From Methylobacterium sp. (GTDB lineage Bacteria > Pseudomonadota > Alphaproteobacteria > Rhizobiales > Beijerinckiaceae): 64,000 nt of DNA. The first letter of the stretch is position 1. Each line of letters opens with the position of its first letter. This document shows, one piece after another, positions 16,665-27,259 of this stretch. A program made the position numbers and the translations under genes. Where the stretch lies: positions 1 through 64,000 of the forward strand of contig JADCCN010000006.1 in the NCBI GenBank assembly GCA_020252645.1. Direction: 5' to 3'. The notes under the pieces were generated by a model that had not been told where the DNA came from, did no database searches, and worked only from the letters and a program-made list of their open reading frames with translations.

Positions 16665-16689
16665 GATCGTTGGTCCTTGTTTATTCTGG

Positions 16690-16740
16690 TCGCATGCTTT
16701 TCGCGATGAACCGGATTCCATTTCATCGCAGCATGCTCTG
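16690..16740 (-). repeat. Half copy of the palindromic repeat, subfamily B
   Basis: CGCATGCTTTTCGCGATGAA-CCGGATTCCATTTCATCGCA-GCATGCTCTG matches one hairpin of the subfamily B repeats at 35249, 42159 and 47575. The variable loop arms differ by compensating changes: CGCGATGAA/TTTCATCGC instead of TTGTGAAAA/TTTTTCACA. The second hairpin is absent. Confidence 0.75.
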
Positions 16741-16743
16741 GGC

Positions 16744-16920
16744 TTACTTGGGTGGAAACAGCCGGCGGATCGCCAGAAGGGTCAGATGGATGCCGACGAA
16801 GCCTCCGAGGATGGCAAAGGCGAAATCGATCCCCGCCAGCCGATCCAGCGCGAGGTAGCAGCCGAAGCCTACCGTCACCGCAATCGTGTAGACGAGATAT
16901 TCCCGGACGATGGGGTTCAT
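16744..16920 (-). CDS. Small membrane protein
   Basis: 58 aa, starting [20 protein letters not shown] and ending [11 protein letters not shown], with two hydrophobic segments (about residues 8-25 and 31-50). Its ATG lies 1 bp after the dapB stop, so it is almost certainly cotranscribed and coupled. The coding frame is clean and of chromosomal composition. I do not recognise a family; short two-segment proteins after dapB are seen in related genomes (from memory). Confidence 0.7.
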   Translation of the reverse strand: MNPIVREYLVYTIAVTVGFGCYLALDRLAGIDFAFAILGGFVGIHLTLLAIRRLFPPK

Positions 16921-16921
16921 G

Positions 16922-17764
16922 TCAGGCCTCGATGCCGAGAACGTCGTTCATGCCATAGAAGCCCGAGCGGCCATGCGCCCAGCCCCAGAGCGCGGCTTTC
17001 ACGGCGCCTTGCGCGAAAAGCCCGCGATCCTCGGCAATGTGGCGCAATTCGATACGCTCGCCATTGCCCGCGAGGATCACCGTATGGTCGCCCACCACCG
17101 TGCCGCCGCGCAGGGCCTGGAAGCCGATCATGCCATCCACGCGGGCACCGGTATGGCCATCCCGCGCCCGCACGGCCGCTTGAGAGAGCGAGATGCCCCG
17201 GCCTTTCGCGGCCGCCTCGCCGAGCAGCAGCGCGGTGCCCGAGGGCGCATCGACCTTCATGCGGTGATGCATCTCGACGATCTCGATATCCCAGCCGCTC
17301 TGCAAGGCCTTCGCGGCCTGCTTCACGAGCGCGGCGAGCATGTTCACGCCGAGCGAGAAATTGCCGGACTGGATGAGGATGGAATGGCGCGCGGCGGCCT
17401 TGAGCTTCGCGAAATCCGCTTCCGCAAGACCCGTCGTGCCCACCACATGCACGAGCCGCGCCTGCGCCGCGAGGCCGGCGAAATGCACGGTCGCGGCGGG
17501 GGTGGAAAAATCCAGCACCCCTTGCGCCTTCACGAAGGCTGGCAGCGCATCCTCGGTGATCGGGACGCCATTGGGCATGAGCCCCGCGACCACACCCGAA
17601 TCCTGCCCCAGAAGCGGCGAGCCCTCGCGCTCGATCGCCGCGTGCAGCACCACGCCTGTGGTATCATGGATGGCCTTGATGAGGCTCTTGCCCATGCGAC
17701 CGCCCGCCCCCACCACCACGAGCCGCATCGGCTCATTCGAAGGCGTGGGCGGGTTGGAAGCCAT
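16922..17764 (-). CDS. dapB: 4-hydroxy-tetrahydrodipicolinate reductase
   Basis: 280 aa; [20 protein letters not shown] at residue 13 is the family start, so translation may begin at 17728. It reduces HTPA in the lysine/diaminopimelate pathway with NAD(P)H. Visible: the GxGGRMG nucleotide loop, [20 protein letters not shown], the catalytic [19 protein letters not shown] and the C-terminal [17 protein letters not shown] region. Between a DUF1330 gene (9 bp upstream) and a coupled small membrane protein. Confidence 0.95.
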   Translation of the reverse strand: MASNPPTPSNEPMRLVVVGAGGRMGKSLIKAIHDTTGVVLHAAIEREGSPLLGQDSGVVAGLMPNGVPITEDALPAFVKAQGVLDFSTPAATVHFAGLAAQARLVHVVGTTGLAEADFAKLKAAARHSILIQSGNFSLGVNMLAALVKQAAKALQSGWDIEIVEMHHRMKVDAPSGTALLLGEAAAKGRGISLSQAAVRARDGHTGARVDGMIGFQALRGGTVVGDHTVILAGNGERIELRHIAEDRGLFAQGAVKAALWGWAHGRSGFYGMNDVLGIEA

Positions 17765-17773
17765 GGCGATGCC

Positions 17774-18070
17774 TCAGGGCTCGGTGCCGGGAACGATGAC
17801 CAGATCGATCTCGCCGACGGAATCGAGATGGACCTTCGCGGCCTGATATTCCGGGCTCTCGTAGCAGGCAAGCGCGGTTTCGTAATCCTTGAACTCAAGG
17901 ACCACGTTGTGCTTGCGGGCCGTGCCCTTCGCCACCTTGCCGGCGGGGCCGCGCACGAGAAACTTCGCGCCATGCTTCTGGAAGGCGATCGCGTTCAGTT
18001 CGCGATATCGGGCATAGGCCTCCTCGTTGGAGACATCGACCCGCGCGACCCAATAGCCCCTGGCCATCAC
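17774..18070 (-). CDS. DUF1330 family protein (second of a tandem pair)
   Basis: 98 aa, MARGYWVARVDVSNEEAYAR, then HGAKFLVRGPAGKVAKG and NVVLEFKDYETALACYESPE. A dimeric alpha/beta-barrel (ferredoxin-like) fold is expected for DUF1330. No enzymatic role is established. It overlaps the first copy by 4 bp, and both precede dapB. The two copies share the MA-GY--RV-V---EAY and VILEF/VVLEF blocks, so they arose by tandem duplication. Confidence 0.9.
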   Translation of the reverse strand: MMARGYWVARVDVSNEEAYARYRELNAIAFQKHGAKFLVRGPAGKVAKGTARKHNVVLEFKDYETALACYESPEYQAAKVHLDSVGEIDLVIVPGTEP

Positions 18071-18354
18071 ACGCCCTCCACGATCACGAAATCACCCACG
18101 CTCACCGGCCAGCGCAGGCGGCGGGCCTCCATGTATTCGGGCGAGAAGAAATAGGCCTTCGCCTGCTCGAAACTCTCGAATTCGAGGATGACGTTGCGCG
18201 TGCGGCCCTCGCCCTCGACGATTTCGGCCTTGCCGCCCCGCGCGAGGATCTTGCCGCCATATTGCGCGATGGCCGCCGAGGCCTTCGCGGCATAGGCCTT
18301 GTAGGCCTCGGGATCATGCACGGAAACGCGACCGATCAGATAACCTTTGGCCAT
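18067..18354 (-). CDS. DUF1330 family protein (first of a tandem pair)
   Basis: 95 aa, MAKGYLIGRVSVHDPEAYKA, then YGGKILARGGKAEIVEGEG and NVILEFESFEQAKAYFFSPE. Same fold and spacing as its downstream neighbour. It lies 12 bp after pyrF and is cotranscribed in the run FMN reductase-pyrF-DUF1330-DUF1330-dapB. Function unknown. Confidence 0.9.
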   Translation of the reverse strand: MAKGYLIGRVSVHDPEAYKAYAAKASAAIAQYGGKILARGGKAEIVEGEGRTRNVILEFESFEQAKAYFFSPEYMEARRLRWPVSVGDFVIVEGV

Positions 18355-18366
18355 GGGGTTCCTCCT

Positions 18367-19059
18367 TCAGGAAACAGCCTGGATTTCATCGAGAATGGCC
18401 TGCATGGCCCGGGCAGGATCGGCGACGCCGGTGATGGGCCGGCCGATCACCATGTGGTCGATTCCGGCGCGGATCGCCTCGCCGGGCGTCATCACGCGCT
18501 TCTGGTCGCCGAGCGCCGCGCCCGCCGGGCGGATCCCGGGTGTCACGATCTTCAGGCCTTGCCCCACGGCACCGCGCACGGTCGCCATGTCTGTTGCGGA
18601 ACAGACGATGCCCGCGCAGCCCGCCTCGCAGATCTGCTTCGCGCGCCGGGCGATGAGATCCTGCACGCCCATGCCATAGCCCGCGCGGGCGAGGTCGCCA
18701 TCATCCATCGAGGTCATCACCGAGACGCCGAGAATGCCGAGGTTCGAACCGGCCGCGCCCCTGGCGGCGGCGGCGAGCGTCTGCGGATAGGCATGCACGG
18801 TGAGGAAGGCCATGCCCATGCGGGCAACCTGCCCCACACCCTTCTCGATCGTGTTGGGGATGTCGTGCAGCTTGAGATCGAGGAAGACTTTCTTCCCACT
18901 TTTCGCGAGATCCTGTGCAAAGGCGAGACCGCCCACGAAAGCCAGTTCGTAGCCCACCTTGTAGAAGGTCGCGCGGTCGCCCAGCCTCTCCACCACCGCC
19001 TTCGCGGTGGCGACATCCGGCACATCGAGCGCGACGATCACGCGGTCGCGGAGATCCAT
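18367..19059 (-). CDS. pyrF: Orotidine 5'-phosphate decarboxylase
   Basis: 230 aa, [20 protein letters not shown]. It converts OMP to UMP, the last step of pyrimidine synthesis. The catalytic [14 protein letters not shown] block (Lys and Asp of the D-K-x-x-D tetrad) is intact, with [20 protein letters not shown] and [20 protein letters not shown] closing the phosphate site. 4 bp after the FMN reductase gene. Length is normal. Confidence 0.96.
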   Translation of the reverse strand: MDLRDRVIVALDVPDVATAKAVVERLGDRATFYKVGYELAFVGGLAFAQDLAKSGKKVFLDLKLHDIPNTIEKGVGQVARMGMAFLTVHAYPQTLAAAARGAAGSNLGILGVSVMTSMDDGDLARAGYGMGVQDLIARRAKQICEAGCAGIVCSATDMATVRGAVGQGLKIVTPGIRPAGAALGDQKRVMTPGEAIRAGIDHMVIGRPITGVADPARAMQAILDEIQAVS

Positions 19060-19063
19060 GTCC

Positions 19064-19627
19064 TCAATCCTTCTTGCGCAATTTCACTTCGAGGAGGAGC
19101 CGCTGGAGGCAGGCGGCGAGCATCTTCGCGGCGCTCTCGTCGGCCAGCGCGCCCTCCTCGGCCAGCGCCTTGCCCGCAAAGGGCAACGGCGCCATTTCGG
19201 GGATGACCAGCGCGCCGAAGCCGAGTTCGAGCGTCGCGCGCAGCTGCATCAGCCCGCGATAGCCGCCACGCGGGCCGGGCGAGGCCGCGCCGAGCGCGAC
19301 CACCTTGCCCGCAAGGCCGGGCTTGCCGCCATTGCACATGCTCGCCCAGTCGAGCGCGTTCTTGAGGATCGGCGGATAGCCGGAATTATATTCGGGCGTG
19401 GCGATGAAGAGGCCGTCATGCTCCTGCAGGGCTGCGTTGAAGCGATGTGCCTCGGGCGGCGGGTTCGGGCGGCCATCCTCATCGACGAAGGGCAAGGGAA
19501 AATCGAGGAGGGAAATCTCGGTTGCGCTCGCGCCCAGGGCACGAAGATCACGCGCGGCGATGGCCGCGAGGCGGCGGTTGAGCGAGACCGGGCGCGTTGC
19601 GCCGGAGAACACCAGAATGCGTGCCAT
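19064..19627 (-). CDS. NADPH-dependent FMN reductase family protein
   Basis: 187 aa, [20 protein letters not shown]. The flavodoxin-like phosphate loop is '[10 protein letters not shown]' and the [20 protein letters not shown] block is diagnostic of NADPH-dependent quinone/FMN reductases such as ChrR/AzoB-like enzymes. A C-terminal helix with a Glu/Lys tail follows. First gene of the pyrF-dapB run; divergent to cysK. Substrate unknown (quinones, chromate or flavin). Confidence 0.9.
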   Translation of the reverse strand: MARILVFSGATRPVSLNRRLAAIAARDLRALGASATEISLLDFPLPFVDEDGRPNPPPEAHRFNAALQEHDGLFIATPEYNSGYPPILKNALDWASMCNGGKPGLAGKVVALGAASPGPRGGYRGLMQLRATLELGFGALVIPEMAPLPFAGKALAEEGALADESAAKMLAACLQRLLLEVKLRKKD

Positions 19628-19717
19628 GTCATCCCTTCCGCTTGTTGAAAGACCTTCCGGCAGTTAGAGGAAAAGGGCGTTGCTGCAAACGCGAAATTCT
19701 TCCGCTTCGAGGGAAAA

Positions 19718-20752
19718 ATGATTCACGACGGGCTGGTTCCTGCCATTGGCAACACGCCGCTCATCAAGCTGAAGCGTGCCTCGGAGGAAACCGGCTGCAC
19801 CATTCTCGGCAAGGCGGAATTCCTCAATCCCGGCCAGTCCGTGAAGGATCGCGCCGCGCTCTTCATCATCCGCGACGCGATGGCCAGGGGCCTCGTGAGC
19901 AAGGGCGGCACCATCGTCGAGGGCACGGCCGGCAATACCGGCATCGGCCTCACGCTGGTGGGGAAAACGCTGGGCCTCAGAAGCGTCATCGTCATCCCCG
20001 AAACGCAGAGCGACGAGAAGAAGCTGGCCTTGCGCTCCGCCGGGGCAACGCTGATCGAGGTTCCGGCGGCGCCCTATTCGAACCCGAACAATTTCGTGCG
20101 CGTCTCGGGCCGCCTCGCGGAAGAGCTTGCGAAGACTGAACCGAACGGCGCTTTCTGGGCCAACCAGTTCGACAACGTCGCGAACCGGCAGGCGCATGTC
20201 GAAACGACCGCACCGGAGATCTGGCGTGATACCGACGGCAAGATCGACGGCTTCATCTGCGCGGTAGGCTCGGGCGGCACGCTCGTCGGCACGGCGATGG
20301 GCCTGCGCGAGAGGAAGCCCGATATCAGGATCGGCCTTGCCGACCCCTTCGGCGCCGCACTTTACAGCTATTACACCACCGGCGAACTCAAGGCCGAGGG
20401 CTCCTCGATCTCCGAGGGCATCGGGCAGGGCCGCATCACGAAAAACCTCGAGGGTTTCAAGCCGGATTTCGCCTGGCGCATCCCGGATGACGAGGCGATG
20501 CGCATTGTGTTCGGCCTTGTGGAGGAAGAGGGGCTGGTGATGGGCGCATCCACGGGCGTGAACGTGGCCGGCGCCATCCGTCTCGCGAAGGAGATGGGGC
20601 CGGGCCACACGATCGTGACCATCCTCTGCGACTATGGCACGCGCTATGCCTCGCGGCTCTTCAACCCGGAATTCCTGGCCTCGAAGGGGCTGGAAGCGCC
20701 GCGTTGGCTCACCGAGAAGAGCGCGATCCGCGCGCCGCTGGTGGCGGTCTAG
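19718..20752 (+). CDS. cysK: Cysteine synthase A (O-acetylserine sulfhydrylase family)
   Basis: 344 aa from MIHDGLVPAIGNTPLIKLKR, preceded by GAGGG. It makes cysteine from O-acetylserine and sulfide. The PLP lysine is Lys43 in NPGQSVKDRAALFII; the substrate loop EGTAGNTGIGLTLVG and PLP-phosphate loop AVGSGGTLVGTAMG are intact, with ASTGVNVAGAIRLAKEMGPG and a Cys-rich strand TILCDYGTRYASRLF near the end. Its TAG stop is the first three bases of a palindromic repeat. Confidence 0.95.
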   Translation: MIHDGLVPAIGNTPLIKLKRASEETGCTILGKAEFLNPGQSVKDRAALFIIRDAMARGLVSKGGTIVEGTAGNTGIGLTLVGKTLGLRSVIVIPETQSDEKKLALRSAGATLIEVPAAPYSNPNNFVRVSGRLAEELAKTEPNGAFWANQFDNVANRQAHVETTAPEIWRDTDGKIDGFICAVGSGGTLVGTAMGLRERKPDIRIGLADPFGAALYSYYTTGELKAEGSSISEGIGQGRITKNLEGFKPDFAWRIPDDEAMRIVFGLVEEEGLVMGASTGVNVAGAIRLAKEMGPGHTIVTILCDYGTRYASRLFNPEFLASKGLEAPRWLTEKSAIRAPLVAV

Positions 20753-20857
20753 AGCATTTTTTTTCGAAGAAGTGGATACCGGCTGATCGAAGAAAATGCG
20801 ATCCACAACAAAAACAGGGAGCGGTCGATCTGATTCAGTCAGATCGAATTTCGCTCT
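20750..20857 (+). repeat. Palindromic repeat, subfamily A, between convergent cysK and pmtA
   Basis: Starts TAGAGCATTTTT and ends TTTCGCTCT, with the GTGGATACCGG motif between the arms of the first hairpin and GATCTGA-TTCAG-TCAGATC as the second. Its opening TAG is the cysK stop, and its end lies 4 bp from the pmtA stop. It could serve as a bidirectional terminator. Close relative of the copy at 52565. Confidence 0.85.
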
Positions 20858-20861
20858 GATA

Positions 20862-21647
20862 TCAGGCCTGCAGGCGGCGATAGACCCAGACACAGGCCGG
20901 GGGGAGGTTCTTCCAGACCCGCGGGCTGACATGCGCCTCGAAACTCGCGCCCTTGCGCGGCAAGGGCGAGACCGCGGCATAGGTGAACTGGATGAAGGGT
21001 GCGCCGGGTGACATCAGCCCGAAGGCCCGATCAAGCAGCGCGAGGCGCAGTTTCTCGGGCTTCGTGAAAAGCGGCAGCGAGGACACGACGGCTGCGGCCG
21101 GCTTCTTCAGATGCGGCGCGACCACGGTTTCCAGAGCATAGGCATCGCCCTGCACAATGGTGGCCCTGGGGTAGCGCTTGGCGAGAAGCGTGCAGAATTC
21201 CGGATTGTATTCCACCAGAACAAGCCGCTCCTCGGCGATGCCGCGCGCAATCAGCGCGTCCGTCACCGGGCCTGTGCCGGGGCCAAGCTCGACCACGGGG
21301 CCCATGCTCTCGGGGTCGATATAGCTCGCCATCCTGCGCGCCAGCGCCTTCGAGGAAGGCGAGACCGCGCCGGTGACGAGGGGCTTGTCGAACCAGGTCT
21401 TCAGGAACCGGGCATCGTCATCAATCTTGGCCTGTTTCACTTCGGCCTGGATTTTCGCGACGAGCTTCCTGCCCTTGATCTGCAATTCCTGAAGCGGATC
21501 AGGCTTTGGCGGGCCGATGACCTTGGCATTGCGCAGGGACTTCGCCTCGGCCTTGCTCTTCACCTCGGCCTTGATGCGTGCAACCAGTTTCCGGCTGGTG
21601 CGGCGAAGGTCCTCGAAGGGCTTTTCTTTGCGAAGGCCGGTCAACAC
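20862..21647 (-). CDS. pmtA: PmtA-like phospholipid N-methyltransferase with duplicated N-terminal helix
   Basis: 261 aa. The domain from about residue 80 (ARFLKTWFDKPLVTGAVSPS, VVELGPGTGPVTDALIARG, LVEYNPEFCTLLAKRYP, VVSSLPLFTKPEKLRLALLD) matches rhizobial PmtA-type SAM methyltransferases, which convert phosphatidylethanolamine to phosphatidylcholine. The usual form is about 200 residues; here a basic N-terminal extension holds a repeated 12-mer (RKLVARIKAEVK at 19-30, RKLVAKIQAEVK at 60-71), probably amphipathic helices. It could also be an rRNA-adenine-dimethylase-like relative, so the name is likely rather than certain. Confidence 0.75.
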   Translation of the reverse strand: MLTGLRKEKPFEDLRRTSRKLVARIKAEVKSKAEAKSLRNAKVIGPPKPDPLQELQIKGRKLVAKIQAEVKQAKIDDDARFLKTWFDKPLVTGAVSPSSKALARRMASYIDPESMGPVVELGPGTGPVTDALIARGIAEERLVLVEYNPEFCTLLAKRYPRATIVQGDAYALETVVAPHLKKPAAAVVSSLPLFTKPEKLRLALLDRAFGLMSPGAPFIQFTYAAVSPLPRKGASFEAHVSPRVWKNLPPACVWVYRRLQA

Positions 21648-21747
21648 GCACGCTCCCGGTTGCGCTTCTGGCTTTCAAGGTCTTAACCGCCTTGCCGGCA
21701 CAGGGCAAGGGCGTGGCCGCTCTTTGCCGTTGCGCAAAGCCCGGCGC

Positions 21748-22884
21748 TCAGGATGCGCCGCCGAAGAAATCCTTCACGCGGTTGAAGAATCCGGCCGATT
21801 CCGGCGAGGTCGCGTGCGAGGAATCCTTCTCGAATTCCTGCAGCAATTCACGCTGGCGCCGCGTGAGATCCTGCGGGGTTTCCACAAGAACCTGCACATA
21901 GAGGTCACCCACCTCCTTCGAGCGCAAGACCGGCATGCCCTTCGCACGCTGGCGGAACTGCTTGCCGGATTGTGTGCCTTCGGGGACCTTGATCACCGCC
22001 TCGCGGCCATCGAGCGTCGGCACCCTGATCTCGGTGCCGAGCGCGGCCGCGACCATGGAGATCGGCACACGACAGAAGAGATCCGCTCCATCGCGGCTGA
22101 AGAAGCCATGCGGCTTCACCGAGAGGAAGATGTAGAGATCGCCCGGCGGTGCGCCGCGCGCCCCCGCCTCGCCCTTGCCGGCGAGCCGCATGCGAGTGCC
22201 ATCTTCCACGCCGGCGGGAATTTCGACCGAAAGCGTTACCTCGCGCGTGACACGGCCAGCGCCGGAGCAGACGCGGCAGGGATCCTCGATCACTTCGCCA
22301 CGGCCCTGGCAGGTGGGGCAGGTGCGCTCAATGGTGAAGAAGCCCTGCATGGCGCGCACGCGGCCGAGGCCACCGCAGGTGCCGCAGGGCTTGGGCTTGG
22401 AGCCCGGCTTCGCACCCGACCCCGAACAGGCCTCGCAGAGGATGGAGGTGGGGACCTTGATGGTCATATCCTTGCCGGAATAAGCCTCCTCGAGGCTGAT
22501 CTCGAGATTGTAGCGCAGGTCGGCCCCGCGCTCGCGGCCCCGCTGGCCGCCGGTGCGGCGCCCGCCGCCAAAGACATCGCCGAAGATGTCCTCGAAGATA
22601 TCCGACATGGAGGAGGCGAAATCCGGCCCGAAGCCGCCGGGACCACCGCCGCCGCCATTCTCGAAAGCGGCATGGCCGAAGCGATCATAGGCGGCGCGCT
22701 TCTGGCCATCGGAGAGGACCTGGTAGGCCTCGTTGATTTCCTTGAACTTCTTCTCGGCCTCGGCATCACCCGGGTTCTTGTCCGGGTGATACTGCATCGC
22801 GAGCTTGCGGAAGGCGCTTTTCAGCGCGGCATCATCCGCATTCTTCGCAACGCCCAGGACCTCGTAATAGTCACGCTTGGACAT
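21748..22884 (-). CDS. dnaJ: Chaperone DnaJ
   Basis: 378 aa from [20 protein letters not shown]; a GTG nine bases upstream is less likely. J domain with [11 protein letters not shown] (HPD), a Gly/Phe region with [16 protein letters not shown], and four zinc repeats ([42 protein letters not shown]). The C-terminal substrate domains follow. It stimulates DnaK ATPase and delivers substrates. Unlike many relatives it is separated from dnaK by another gene. Confidence 0.97.
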   Translation of the reverse strand: MSKRDYYEVLGVAKNADDAALKSAFRKLAMQYHPDKNPGDAEAEKKFKEINEAYQVLSDGQKRAAYDRFGHAAFENGGGGGPGGFGPDFASSMSDIFEDIFGDVFGGGRRTGGQRGRERGADLRYNLEISLEEAYSGKDMTIKVPTSILCEACSGSGAKPGSKPKPCGTCGGLGRVRAMQGFFTIERTCPTCQGRGEVIEDPCRVCSGAGRVTREVTLSVEIPAGVEDGTRMRLAGKGEAGARGAPPGDLYIFLSVKPHGFFSRDGADLFCRVPISMVAAALGTEIRVPTLDGREAVIKVPEGTQSGKQFRQRAKGMPVLRSKEVGDLYVQVLVETPQDLTRRQRELLQEFEKDSSHATSPESAGFFNRVKDFFGGAS

Positions 22885-22930
22885 GGAGGCCACTCAAGCT
22901 GGAGACGAGAGACATCAGGCCGGGCATCGA

Positions 22931-23500
22931 TCAATCCTCATCGTCATCATTGCAGGTGCCCGATGTCACGCAGGCCGAGCCGATGCCGCGCGTTGAAACA
23001 GGAAGCCCGGCCAAAAGTTCGCAGCGCCCGACATTTTCGGCATAGGTGTTGCCCGTGCTGCGCGGCTTGGTGAGAAAGGCCGCGCCCCTCTCTTCCATCG
23101 CGAGGCGCCCCGTGCCCGCCGCATAGGCGATAGAGCGGATCAAGATGCCGGCCTGCGCGCATGGGCCGAGCCGGAGCGACAATTCCCGCGCCTCCTTCGA
23201 GCCGATCAGGATGCCCACGGCAAACCAGCGGATGGTTTTGCCATCCTGGTTGTCGATCTTCCGGGCGAAGGCGGCGAGGGCAGCCTTGTCGCCAGCTTTC
23301 AGGGTCTTGGCCAGATCCTGTTCGATCTGCCGGGTCTCCCGCAGGTCACGCATGCGGCTGACGAACGCGTCATTGGCCTGCGCAAACGCCGGTCCCGTGA
23401 CGGAGAGCATCAGGATCACGGCAGATGATGGACGATAGGCACCCAACCCGGCCTCCGATTTTGCAATGCGAGGCTGCCTCGTCAAGGAACTCCCCGGCAT
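22931..23500 (-). CDS. Hypothetical exported protein between dnaK and dnaJ
   Basis: Up to 189 aa; the start is uncertain. The segment AVILMLSVTGPAFAQAND looks like a signal peptide ending AFA/QA, and a TTG at 23446 would place it sensibly (MGAYRPSSAVILMLSV). The mature part has LRETRQIEQDLAKTLKAGDK, a helical repeat-like region, LGPCAQAGILIRSIAYAAG and a C-terminus with two Cys and an acidic tail (CVTSGTCNDDDED). No family recognised. Its position inside the dnaK-dnaJ pair suggests cotranscription with chaperones. Confidence 0.65.
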   Translation of the reverse strand: MPGSSLTRQPRIAKSEAGLGAYRPSSAVILMLSVTGPAFAQANDAFVSRMRDLRETRQIEQDLAKTLKAGDKAALAAFARKIDNQDGKTIRWFAVGILIGSKEARELSLRLGPCAQAGILIRSIAYAAGTGRLAMEERGAAFLTKPRSTGNTYAENVGRCELLAGLPVSTRGIGSACVTSGTCNDDDED

Positions 23501-23534
23501 GGCCGGAGAGTTCCTGACATTCCCGTGTCGTTGA

Positions 23535-25445
<1,911 letters not shown>

Positions 25446-25518
25446 AGTTCTGCTCCTCTTGTCCGGCGAGCGCCCTCCTCAGGTCCCGAAGCAACCGGGG
25501 AGGGAGTGATGACGGCCC

Positions 25519-25548
25519 TTTAGGCCGAAACCTGGTTAGGAATTCAAG
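25519..25548 (-). promoter_or_regulatory. Candidate heat-shock (sigma-32) promoter of dnaK
   Basis: On the minus strand CTTGAA (25543-25548), an 18-nt spacer, then CCTAAA (25519-25524), about 75 bp before the dnaK start. CTTGAA is the alphaproteobacterial sigma-32 -35 core; the -10 is only a fair match to the CCATAT-like consensus. Confidence 0.4.
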
Positions 25549-25637
25549 GAAATCCGACACCGAACGGCGATCGGAACCCGTTCTCCGCGATATAGGAAGG
25601 CGGCTCCGCGCTCACAAGAGCGTGAGGTGCACAAATG

Positions 25638-26270
25638 TCACAATCCGATCTCCTCCCGGCTGCGCCCGCGCTTCGCCCGGTAGACCGGCAGCCGCCAGCC
25701 GAAGGCCAGCGCCGCGCCCCGCAGCGCGAAGGCCGCAAGCGTGCCCGCGATCACCGCGATATCCCGCGCCACAACGCCATGGAGAAGAACGAAGATGAGC
25801 GCCCCGAGAAAGGCCGCGGAGGCATAGATCTCCCCGCGCATGATCGCGGCCTCTTCCGCGCCCATCATGTCGCGGATGAAGCCGCCGACCACCGCCGTGA
25901 TCACCCCGCAGGTGACTGCAACCACCGCGCCATGGTCGAGCCCCGCCGCGGCCCCCACCACGCAGAACACCGCCATGCCCAGGGCATCGAGCCAGAGCAG
26001 CAGGCGCAGCCGCGATTGAGGGAGATGCGCCACGAAGAAGGTGAGTGCCGAGGCAATCGCCGCGACGATCAGCGCCGTCGTGTCCTTCACCCAGAAGACC
26101 GGCAGATCCAGCACGAGATCACGCATCGTGCCGCCGCCGATCGCCGTCGCCGTGCCGAAGAACACGAAGGCGATGATGTCCATCTGCTTGCGCGAGGCGA
26201 CCAGCGCGCCCGAAACCGCGAAGGCGACGAGGCCGATCCAGCCGGCGATGGCGAGAATATCGGAGATCAT
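25638..26270 (-). CDS. TRIC-family cation channel protein (UPF0126/YicG type)
   Basis: 210 aa and seven hydrophobic segments, built of two similar halves as in prokaryotic TRIC channels. Glycine-rich kinks are visible in each half: GTATAIGGGTMRDLVLDLPV and CGVITAVVGGFIRDMMGAE. Prokaryotic TRIC homologues conduct monovalent cations; the role in the cell is not established. It lies upstream of dnaK in the same orientation, but with a ~190-bp gap that holds the dnaK promoter. Confidence 0.85.
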   Translation of the reverse strand: MISDILAIAGWIGLVAFAVSGALVASRKQMDIIAFVFFGTATAIGGGTMRDLVLDLPVFWVKDTTALIVAAIASALTFFVAHLPQSRLRLLLWLDALGMAVFCVVGAAAGLDHGAVVAVTCGVITAVVGGFIRDMMGAEEAAIMRGEIYASAAFLGALIFVLLHGVVARDIAVIAGTLAAFALRGAALAFGWRLPVYRAKRGRSREEIGL

Positions 26271-26316
26271 GCCCTGCTATCGCATGATTCCCGCTGGTTT
26301 GCAGGCCGAAACCTGA

Positions 26317-27189
26317 TCAGGCACCTGCTTGGCCCGCCTCCCAGCCGAGCATGGCCCGCTTGCGCGTGAGGCCCCAATGGTAGCCTGTGAGCGCGCCGGA
26401 TTTCCCCAGCACGCGATGGCAGGGCACCACGAAGGAGACGGGGTTGCGCCCCACGGCCGCCCCCACCGCACGCGCCGCACTCGGCTTTTGGAGCCTGCCG
26501 GCGATGGCGCCATAGGTCGTCGCGCGGCCCATGGGGATGCCGAGCAGGGTTTCCCACACGCGCACCTCGAAATCCGTGCCGATGAGGAAGACGCGCAAGG
26601 GCTTTTCCGGCCGCCACTGATCCTGCTCGAAGATGCGCGCCGCGATGGGGGCGATCCGCTCGGGGAAGCGCCGGTAGGTCGCCCGCGGCCAGCGGCGCGT
26701 CATGTCCTCGAAGGCGGCCTGCTCGCCGCCTTCATCCGCGAAAGCCAGTCCGCAGAGCCCCCGCGCCGTGAGCATCGGCAGCGCCGGACCGAAGGGCGAG
26801 GGTACGAAATCATAGTCGATTTCCAGCCCCTCCCCGCCGCTCTTGTATTCGCCGGGCGAGATCGCCTCATGTGTCACGAAGAGATCATGCAGGCGCGAGG
26901 GGCCGGAAAGGCCGGTTTCCAGGGCGGCATCGAGAAGCGGCAGCCCTTCATCGAGGAGCCGCTTCGCATGGTCGAGCGTCACAGCCTGCAGGAAGGCCTT
27001 GGGCGTGAGGCCAGCCCAGCGCCGGAACAAGGCGGTGAGTTCCGCCGGCGTGAGACTCACGGCATCGGCAATGGCCTCGATGCCCGGCTGTTCGCGCCTT
27101 TCCTCGGAAATGAAGCGGATGGCCCTGCGCACCAGCGCGTAATCCGCGCCCTGCGCGGCGAGCGGGGTGGAAGCGAGACGATCGAGCAT
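26317..27189 (-). CDS. Ada-like AraC/methylguanine-DNA methyltransferase lacking the N-terminal domain
   Basis: 290 aa. An N-terminal AraC-type HTH (about residues 20-100: FISEERREQPGIEAIADAVS, LTALFRRWAGLTPKAFLQAV) is fused to a C-terminal O6-alkylguanine transferase with the acceptor motif FVVPCHRVLGKSGALTGYHW (Cys about 253). The phosphotriester-accepting N-terminal Cys domain of E. coli Ada is absent, so this form repairs O6-methylguanine but cannot be activated in the Ada way. Single gene; the usual fused AraC-MGMT architecture in alphaproteobacteria. Confidence 0.88.
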   Translation of the reverse strand: MLDRLASTPLAAQGADYALVRRAIRFISEERREQPGIEAIADAVSLTPAELTALFRRWAGLTPKAFLQAVTLDHAKRLLDEGLPLLDAALETGLSGPSRLHDLFVTHEAISPGEYKSGGEGLEIDYDFVPSPFGPALPMLTARGLCGLAFADEGGEQAAFEDMTRRWPRATYRRFPERIAPIAARIFEQDQWRPEKPLRVFLIGTDFEVRVWETLLGIPMGRATTYGAIAGRLQKPSAARAVGAAVGRNPVSFVVPCHRVLGKSGALTGYHWGLTRKRAMLGWEAGQAGA

Positions 27190-27259
27190 GGGAAACTCCC
27201 GGATGATGCACCAAGATTAGGCCCCTGCCACCGGGGAAACCACCCGATTTCGTTGTTTT

